A stretch of DNA of 11,431 nucleotides from an uncultured Terrimonas sp. (lineage in GTDB: Bacteria; Bacteroidota; Bacteroidia; Chitinophagales; Chitinophagaceae). The notes under the pieces are model-generated. The model saw only the letters and a program-made list of their open reading frames with translations. It had not been told where the DNA came from and did no database searches. The translations under genes and the position numbers were made by a program. Shown here piece after piece: positions 7,335 through 11,431 of this stretch (positions are counted from its first letter, which is position 1; the number at the start of each line of letters is the position of its first letter). The DNA is taken from assembly GCA_946886925.1 (NCBI GenBank), contig CAMPJQ010000040.1, positions 1 through 11,431 of the forward strand, in the 5' to 3' direction.

Positions 7335-8050
7335 CCGGCAATAACCAGCACAAAAAATTCAGCTACAGCCATGGTGGTATAATAAGGGGCGACACAAACA
7401 CCAAAGCCATCGCCATTGTTTTTACAGGAGATGAGTTTGGAGATGGCGGTAATTTTATTGCAAATACATTAAAAGAAAAAAAAGTAAAAGCATCCTTCTT
7501 TCTTACCGGGAACTTTTACCGGAATCCCGCCTTTAACAAGCTTATTAAACATTTAAAGAAAGATGGGCATTACCTGGGCAGTCATTCCGATAAGCATTTG
7601 CTGTATTGCGACTGGTACAAAAGAGACAGCTTATTGGTAACAAAAGAAGAATTTAGCTCCGACCTGCAGCATAGCTATACTGCCATGAACGGCTTTGGCA
7701 TAACAAAAAAAACTGCTTCCTTTTTTCTGCCTCCCTATGAATGGTACAATGACAGTATTACTGCATGGACACATCAATCCAGACTGCAGTTGATCAATTT
7801 TACACCTGGCACACTAAGCAATGCGGATTATACTACACCCAATATGAAAAACTACCGGTCATCGGATACCATATATCAATCCATAACCAGATATGAACAA
7901 TCGCATGGACTGAATGGATTCATTTTATTGCTGCATATTGGCACCGATGCCAAACGAACAGACAAAATGTATCATCGTTTAGGCAGGCTGGTGGATTATT
8001 TAAAACAAAAGCAATACCGCCTTGTGAGAGTAGATGAATTACTGAAATAA
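7322..8050 (+). CDS. Polysaccharide deacetylase (NodB-like) domain, lacking its own start; probable C-terminal half of the GH9 protein
   Basis: Carbohydrate esterase family 4-like domain that would remove N- or O-acetyl groups from a polysaccharide using a metal ion. The frame is open from 7322 and encodes IVFTGDEFGDGG, a variant of the TFDDG motif with its Asp codon at 7430-7432. VKASFFLTGNFYRNP and HYLGSHSDKHL follow, with the metal-binding HSxxH at 7583-7597, then FFLPPYEWYN and FILLLHIGTD. Between the preceding in-frame stop (7319-7321) and the HSxxH motif there is no ATG, GTG or TTG. The first is TTG 7598, which would leave out the metal site. Read as a -1 continuation of the GH9 frame, the joined product is 843 residues. 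I believe GH9-deacetylase fusions of about this size exist in Bacteroidota, but I cannot check this here. Confidence 0.88.
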   Translation, partial: KKTLTGNNQHKKFSYSHGGIIRGDTNTKAIAIVFTGDEFGDGGNFIANTLKEKKVKASFFLTGNFYRNPAFNKLIKHLKKDGHYLGSHSDKHLLYCDWYKRDSLLVTKEEFSSDLQHSYTAMNGFGITKKTASFFLPPYEWYNDSITAWTHQSRLQLINFTPGTLSNADYTTPNMKNYRSSDTIYQSITRYEQSHGLNGFILLLHIGTDAKRTDKMYHRLGRLVDYLKQKQYRLVRVDELLK

Positions 8051-8058
8051 CTATATAA

Positions 8059-8084
8059 CGGTTTCCCCCCTTTGGAGGGTACCG
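8059..8084 (+). terminator. GC-rich hairpin after the deacetylase stop, possible terminator
   Basis: CGGT (8059-8062) pairs with ACCG (8081-8084), and CCCCCC (8065-8070) with GGAGGG (8074-8079) around a TTT loop with one mismatch. It lies 8 bp after the stop codon, where a terminator would be expected, but has no U tract, so intrinsic termination is not assured. Similar ccccctttggaggg wording is a common intergenic motif in this phylum. Confidence 0.35.
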
Positions 8085-8116
8085 GCTGCTATGTAAAATG
8101 GATAGTTGATATTCTT

Positions 8117-8124
8117 TACCTTTA
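8117..8124 (+). promoter_or_regulatory. Possible -7 box overlapping the radical SAM gene start (TACCTTTA)
   Basis: Seven of eight positions match TAnnTTTG; the last A is the first base of ATG 8124. A transcript from it would begin near ATG 8130, implying a leaderless mRNA or that 8130 is the true start. A chance match cannot be excluded. Confidence 0.3.
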
Positions 8125-9158
8125 TGCTCATGCCTGGCATTCATATTCACGATAGCATCAATTTATTGTCCAAACTTAGCCTTCGCCGTGCCTGGAATGC
8201 CGGCAAGGTATTAAGCAGCTATTATATAAGTCGCTGGAGAAAAAAACCGGTGCAATGGGGCTATCCTATTTCTGTTTCTTTTGAACCTACTACATCGTGC
8301 AACCTGCGCTGTCCCGAATGCCCAAGCGGCTTAAGAAGTTTTACCCGGCCTACAGGCATGCTTAAAAAAGATTTCTTTAGTCAAACCATTGATGAAATAC
8401 ACAAAGAGCTCTTATATCTTATTTTTTATTTCCAGGGCGAACCTTATCTCAACCCCGGCTTCCTCGAAATGGTGCAGTACGCTTCACAAAAAAAAATTTA
8501 TACTGCAACATCAACCAATGCGCATTATCTAAATGATGCCAATGCCCGGAAAACTGTAGAAAGTGGTTTAGACAGGTTGATCATTTCCATTGATGGTACT
8601 ACACAGGAGGTATACCAGCAATACCGGCGCGGGGGCAAATTAAATAAAGTATTAGAAGGCGCTAAAAATATAGTGAAATGGAAAAAAGAACTGAAAAGCA
8701 AAACCCCGTTTATTATTTTTCAGTTCCTCGTAGTAAAGCCTAATGAACACCAGGTAGAAGAAGTAAAACAATTGGCAAAAGAAGTGGGTGTTGACGATAT
8801 ATGGTTTAAAACAGCCCAGGTATACGATTATGAAAATGACCCCAACAATTTAATTCCTTCTGTCGGTAAATTCAGCCGTTACAAAAAAGACAAGGACGGA
8901 CAATACAAAGTAAAAAATAAACTGAACAATCATTGCTGGAAATTGTGGCATGCCAATGTAATTACCTGGGATGGGCTGGTAGTTCCCTGCTGCTTCGATA
9001 AAGATGCCATGCACCGTCTGGGTAATTTAAAAATGCAGTCATTTAAAGAAATATGGCACAATGATAATTACAGGCAATTCCGCAGTGAGTTGATGACCAG
9101 CCGCAAGAATATTGACATTTGTGCCAATTGCAGCGAAGGAACAAAAGTTTGGAGCTGA
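8124..9158 (+). CDS. Radical SAM protein with C-terminal SPASM domain, function unknown
   Basis: A 344-residue cytosolic enzyme. The radical SAM cluster motif CxxxCxxC is Cys59, Cys63, Cys66 in TTSCNLRCPECPSG. It is followed by a barrel with FYFQGEPYLNP (the glycine/glutamate SAM-binding loop) and LIISIDGTTQEVYQQYRRGG. The C-terminal cysteines (Cys271, Cys289-Cys290, Cys333, Cys336, in CCFDKDAMHRLGN and CANCSEG) match a SPASM-type auxiliary iron-sulfur region. SPASM enzymes modify ribosomal peptides, activate sulfatases or act on small molecules. No precursor peptide, sulfatase or transporter is visible nearby, so the substrate is open. The first 50 residues are basic and lack known motifs. 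The start is ATG 8124 or ATG 8130; TTG 8106 is less likely. It is separated from its neighbours and probably transcribed alone or with the next gene. Confidence 0.9.
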   Translation: MLMPGIHIHDSINLLSKLSLRRAWNAGKVLSSYYISRWRKKPVQWGYPISVSFEPTTSCNLRCPECPSGLRSFTRPTGMLKKDFFSQTIDEIHKELLYLIFYFQGEPYLNPGFLEMVQYASQKKIYTATSTNAHYLNDANARKTVESGLDRLIISIDGTTQEVYQQYRRGGKLNKVLEGAKNIVKWKKELKSKTPFIIFQFLVVKPNEHQVEEVKQLAKEVGVDDIWFKTAQVYDYENDPNNLIPSVGKFSRYKKDKDGQYKVKNKLNNHCWKLWHANVITWDGLVVPCCFDKDAMHRLGNLKMQSFKEIWHNDNYRQFRSELMTSRKNIDICANCSEGTKVWS

Positions 9159-9241
9159 TCGTTAAAGAACCCATTTTCTCCATTTATTTTCCAGCCTTCT
9201 GCCCCGGTCGTCATTGCTAAAAATTAATTTGTTCATCACAT

Positions 9242-9862
9242 ATGCTTTTGCACGTACATCCTGTTGATCCGCAACCCCGCCAAATAAAAACCATTGTGGA
9301 ATGTTTGCAAAATGGCGGCATCATTATATACCCCACGGATACCATTTATGGTTTGGGCTGCGACATCTTTCAGCATAAAGCCATTGAGCGTATTGCACGC
9401 ATTAAGCATGTGGATCCGCAAAAAGCTAATTTTTCATTTGTGTGTTACGATCTCAGCGACCTGAGCATTTATACCAAAAGCATTGACACGCCTTTATACC
9501 GCATATTAAAAACCCATCTTCCCGGTCCCTACACATTTATATTACCATCAAGTAAGGAAGTGCCCAAAATATTGAAAAGTAAAAAAAACACGGTGGGTAT
9601 AAGGGTGCCGGAAAACAAAATTGCCAGAATGATCGTGCAGGAACTGGGGCATCCTATATTGAGTACAACCCTGCCCGGCGATATGGTGGAGGAGTATACC
9701 GATCCTGAAATCATTGAAGAGAATTTTAATAAACTGGTTGACATTGTTATAAACGGCGGCATCGGCGGCGTAACGCCATCTACTGTTGTTGATTGTACAG
9801 GGAAGGATCCTGTGCTCATCAGGAAAGGATTGGGGGAGTGGGTGGAAGAAGAACCATTCTGA
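9242..9862 (+). CDS. yciO: Sua5/YciO/YrdC family protein, YciO type
   Basis: This family uses threonine, bicarbonate and ATP to make threonylcarbamoyl-AMP for the tRNA t6A modification; the YciO branch has an uncertain role. The 206-residue protein has IYPTDTIYGLGC (residues 29-40), GPYTFILP, VGIRVPENKIARMIV, ILSTTLPGD and TPSTVVDCTG...LIRKG, so the whole single domain is present. Its length, the HPxxPQ N-terminus, KHVDPQKANFSFVCYDLSDLS and STTLPGD follow the YciO pattern. TsaC/Sua5 instead has a KxRP..KPL and STSAN pattern. The genome may therefore carry a separate TsaC elsewhere. The start is ATG 9242, with an AT-rich leader, a weak TTAATTTG box at 9224-9231 and no Shine-Dalgarno sequence. 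It converges on the TPR gene with a 35 bp gap. Confidence 0.88.
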   Translation: MLLHVHPVDPQPRQIKTIVECLQNGGIIIYPTDTIYGLGCDIFQHKAIERIARIKHVDPQKANFSFVCYDLSDLSIYTKSIDTPLYRILKTHLPGPYTFILPSSKEVPKILKSKKNTVGIRVPENKIARMIVQELGHPILSTTLPGDMVEEYTDPEIIEENFNKLVDIVINGGIGGVTPSTVVDCTGKDPVLIRKGLGEWVEEEPF

Positions 9863-9897
9863 AATGCAGGTGGCGATTTGATTTTGGCGCTATGTCT

Positions 9898-10632
9898 TCA
9901 ATCCAACTTCTTCAACCACTGTTTCGCTTCCCTACTTCCTTCTAAATCGCCTGCTACTATTTCGTGCAATAGCTTTTTTGCCGCATCTGTATCAGCAGGC
10001 TCGCCTCTTTTGACCAAAGCAATGGTCTGGTAAAACCTGCCTGGGTTGCTGTGTAAGGCAGTATCACTTGCCAGTGCAGAAAAATAAAAAAGTGCTTTAT
10101 CATATTGAGAAAGCCGGAGGGCAGCAATGCCGGCATATTTCTTTGCGTTGAAATTTGCGGAATCCTTCGCTGCAATGGCCTCGAACTGTAATAATGCTGC
10201 TGCCGGTTTGCCAGCATTAAATAATGCCGCTCCTTTTTGCAGGCTGTCTTGTCTGCTGCTCATTGTTATATCTAAAGTTTCCCAGTTTTGCTGCACATAG
10301 TCGTCCGCGAGTTGTTTCAGAGAAGTGCCTGAACTGAACAGTAGCCGTGACATTGCTATCACTGCCACTGTGCATGCAGCAATCGCATATTTCCACATTT
10401 GTCTAACCGGCTGTTTTTGGGGCAGGACTGTTTTTTGCTGTTCATATATCTCTCTGAACCTTTGTTTTTTCTGGATTTGAAGCTGTTCCTTAGTTACCTC
10501 GTGGGTAGAAATATAAAAGGACACATCTTCTGCAAATGATGCATCACTGATGATCCGTTGTTCAAACTGTTGCTTTTGCTCCGCCGTGTTTGTCCGGTTA
10601 AAATAATCATCAATATATTCCATACTATCCAT
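9898..10632 (-). CDS. Single-pass membrane protein with periplasmic TPRs, probable anti-sigma or sensor partner of the adjacent ECF sigma factor
   Basis: A 244-residue protein with three parts. The cytoplasmic N-terminal region of about 80 residues (EYIDDYFNRTNTAEQKQQFE) resembles the N-termini of Bacteroidota anti-sigma-like proteins. One membrane helix lies at about 80-101 (MWKYAIAACTVAVIAM). The outer part has tetratricopeptide-like helices at about 129-190 (LQKGAALFNAGKPAAALLQF; YAGIAALRLSQYDKALFYF). The layout suggests a signal passed from the periplasmic TPRs to a cytoplasmic sigma-binding region. I chose ATG 10632, one base after the sigma factor stop; ATG 10650 (overlapping by 17 bp) and ATG 10623 are alternatives. 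This spacing implies translational coupling. No classic zinc anti-sigma HxxxCxxC motif is seen, so the anti-sigma role rests on context. Confidence 0.85.
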   Translation of the reverse strand: MDSMEYIDDYFNRTNTAEQKQQFEQRIISDASFAEDVSFYISTHEVTKEQLQIQKKQRFREIYEQQKTVLPQKQPVRQMWKYAIAACTVAVIAMSRLLFSSGTSLKQLADDYVQQNWETLDITMSSRQDSLQKGAALFNAGKPAAALLQFEAIAAKDSANFNAKKYAGIAALRLSQYDKALFYFSALASDTALHSNPGRFYQTIALVKRGEPADTDAAKKLLHEIVAGDLEGSREAKQWLKKLD

Positions 10633-10633
10633 C

Positions 10634-11233
10634 TCAGCTTTTTTTAACATTATACAATAGCCGTAGTTTATCCAGGCAACGCAAACGGCTTGTTTTTACT
10701 ACATCTGCAGATCTGTATTCCAGTAGTACCGATACCTCCTTATCGTTGTATCCATCCGCAAACAATGTTAACAACTTCCGGCAGTTTTCTCCCAACTCCA
10801 GCAACCTGTTTTTCAACGCATCCCTATCCGTTCGTTCAATCAATTGCTGAACAATTGTTTTTGCCGGATCGGCCATTAACAGAAGCATATCCGAAACAGA
10901 TGAAGTGTGATGAACACTGTTCTTATTGGTCGTTTTCTTTCGCAAAAGGTCAACACATTTATTAATAAATATTCTATACAGGTAGGTTTTAAGTGCAGAC
11001 CTGTTTTCAAAATGTCCTTTCCTGATATTATCAATAGCATGCAAAATGGTATCCGAATATGCATCAAAGGATTCATCTTCCTGCAATTCATATTTTTTTA
11101 TCCCTTCCTTTATAAAATAGGCAAACCGATTAAATAACGCATCCTCAGCTTTTCTTTTAAGCAAATTGTTTTCCTGAAGATTCTGGATTAATTCTCCATC
11201 GGAAGAAACAATACGTGGGGCGTCGGAAGACAT
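10634..11233 (-). CDS. ECF-type RNA polymerase sigma-70 factor
   Basis: A 199-residue sigma factor with only regions 2 and 4, as in the extracytoplasmic-function group. Region 2 spans about 30-100 (DAYSDTILHAIDNIRKGHFE; LKTYLYRIFINKCVDLLRKK), binding core polymerase and melting the -10. A linker of about 35 residues follows. Region 4 spans about 135-192 (LLELGENCRKLLTLFADGYN then DKEVSVLLEYRS..VVKTSRLRCLDKLR), with the helix-turn-helix that reads the -35. The start is ATG 11233 (MSSDAPRIVSSDG). It is followed immediately by the membrane TPR gene, a pairing that usually means the partner controls sigma activity. Its target promoters are not identifiable here. Confidence 0.93.
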   Translation of the reverse strand: MSSDAPRIVSSDGELIQNLQENNLLKRKAEDALFNRFAYFIKEGIKKYELQEDESFDAYSDTILHAIDNIRKGHFENRSALKTYLYRIFINKCVDLLRKKTTNKNSVHHTSSVSDMLLLMADPAKTIVQQLIERTDRDALKNRLLELGENCRKLLTLFADGYNDKEVSVLLEYRSADVVKTSRLRCLDKLRLLYNVKKS

Positions 11234-11251
11234 GATATGTAGTGTGTTTCA

Positions 11252-11259
11252 GAAAGATA
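11252..11259 (-). promoter_or_regulatory. -7 promoter box of the sigma/TPR operon (TATCTTTC)
   Basis: Seven of eight positions match TAnnTTTG, 19 bp upstream of ATG 11233, the same distance as for the lipoprotein gene. A T-rich tract lies about 19-25 bp further upstream, where the -33 TTTG element is expected. This looks like a housekeeping promoter rather than self-activation by the ECF factor. Confidence 0.45.
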
Positions 11260-11320
11260 ATAAAAATAGCATGAAAAAAAGTGGTTTTTTGTTTCCTGTC
11301 CTTTTTCGCATTACGACAAA

Positions 11321-11351
11321 GTGATAAAGGCTTAAAACTGCCTTTATTCAC
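11321..11351. repeat. Inverted repeat upstream of the sigma operon
   Basis: GTGATAAAGGC (11321-11331) and GCCTTTATTCAC (11340-11351) pair over 11 bp with one bulged T and an 8-nt loop. A perfect 10-bp palindrome, GCAAGCTTGC, follows at 11354-11363. On the minus strand only a short TTTG follows the stem, so it may be a weak terminator for a gene beyond the right edge, or an operator. No gene is visible in 11234-11431. Confidence 0.5.
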
Positions 11352-11431
11352 CGGCAAGCTTGCAAAGCAATTTTAATAATCCTTTTTTCTTCGACAAACC
11401 TTACTGATCTGTTTGATGATGAATAATTAAG

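Noticed and set aside
7598..8050. Deacetylase as a separate 150-residue gene starting at TTG 7598
   Set aside because: This start comes after the first motif and the metal-binding HSxxH, which are encoded in the same open frame upstream, so it would give a dead fragment.
11157..11357. Minus-strand 66-residue open frame upstream of and overlapping the sigma gene
   Set aside because: It overlaps the sigma factor N-terminus in another frame, crosses the promoter box and has no protein-like conservation that I can see.

Overview
The window looks like chromosome of a Bacteroidota bacterium, probably of the family Chitinophagaceae. This placement rests on four things: an IspG of the long Bacteroidota type with a large inserted domain; promoter boxes close to TAnnTTTG and almost no Shine-Dalgarno sequences; lipoprotein and '...FSQ/NAQ' signal peptides; and an ECF sigma factor paired with a membrane-anchored TPR protein. 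No mobile element, rRNA, tRNA or CRISPR array was found. Genus-level placement is inference.

Left part (1-4146, all minus strand). ispG (isoprenoid biosynthesis) runs off the left edge and is broken by a single-base-type frameshift near 1312. A gene-free stretch of about 570 bp follows, holding the ispG promoter box, a long imperfect hairpin and some short CAGGTTC-type palindromes. Next come a small lipoprotein of unknown function and a fumarylacetoacetase-fold protein that appears to have lost its metal-binding glutamates and catalytic lysine.

Middle (4197-8050, plus strand). A divergent promoter region leads into a secreted class-A-beta-lactamase-like serine hydrolase, then a secreted GH9 glycosidase. 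The GH9 reading frame ends right after a run of nine A's. A polysaccharide-deacetylase (NodB) domain continues directly in the -1 frame with no usable start codon. The two are best read as one roughly 843-residue GH9-deacetylase protein, joined by frameshifting or transcript slippage, or split by a one-base homopolymer error. This is the most interesting locus in the window.

Right part (8124-11431). A radical SAM/SPASM enzyme with no visible partner is followed by a YciO-type member of the Sua5/YrdC family (plus strand). Convergent to it is a minus-strand operon: an ECF sigma factor followed at once by a single-pass membrane protein with periplasmic TPRs, a likely anti-sigma or sensor partner. 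Upstream of the sigma gene are a -7 box and a strong inverted repeat.

The genes look like a mix of housekeeping and accessory functions rather than one pathway. The functional groups I can argue for are the GH9-deacetylase unit, possibly co-transcribed with the serine hydrolase, and the sigma/TPR pair. The two frame breaks both lie at homopolymers, so sequence accuracy should be settled before biology is read into them.
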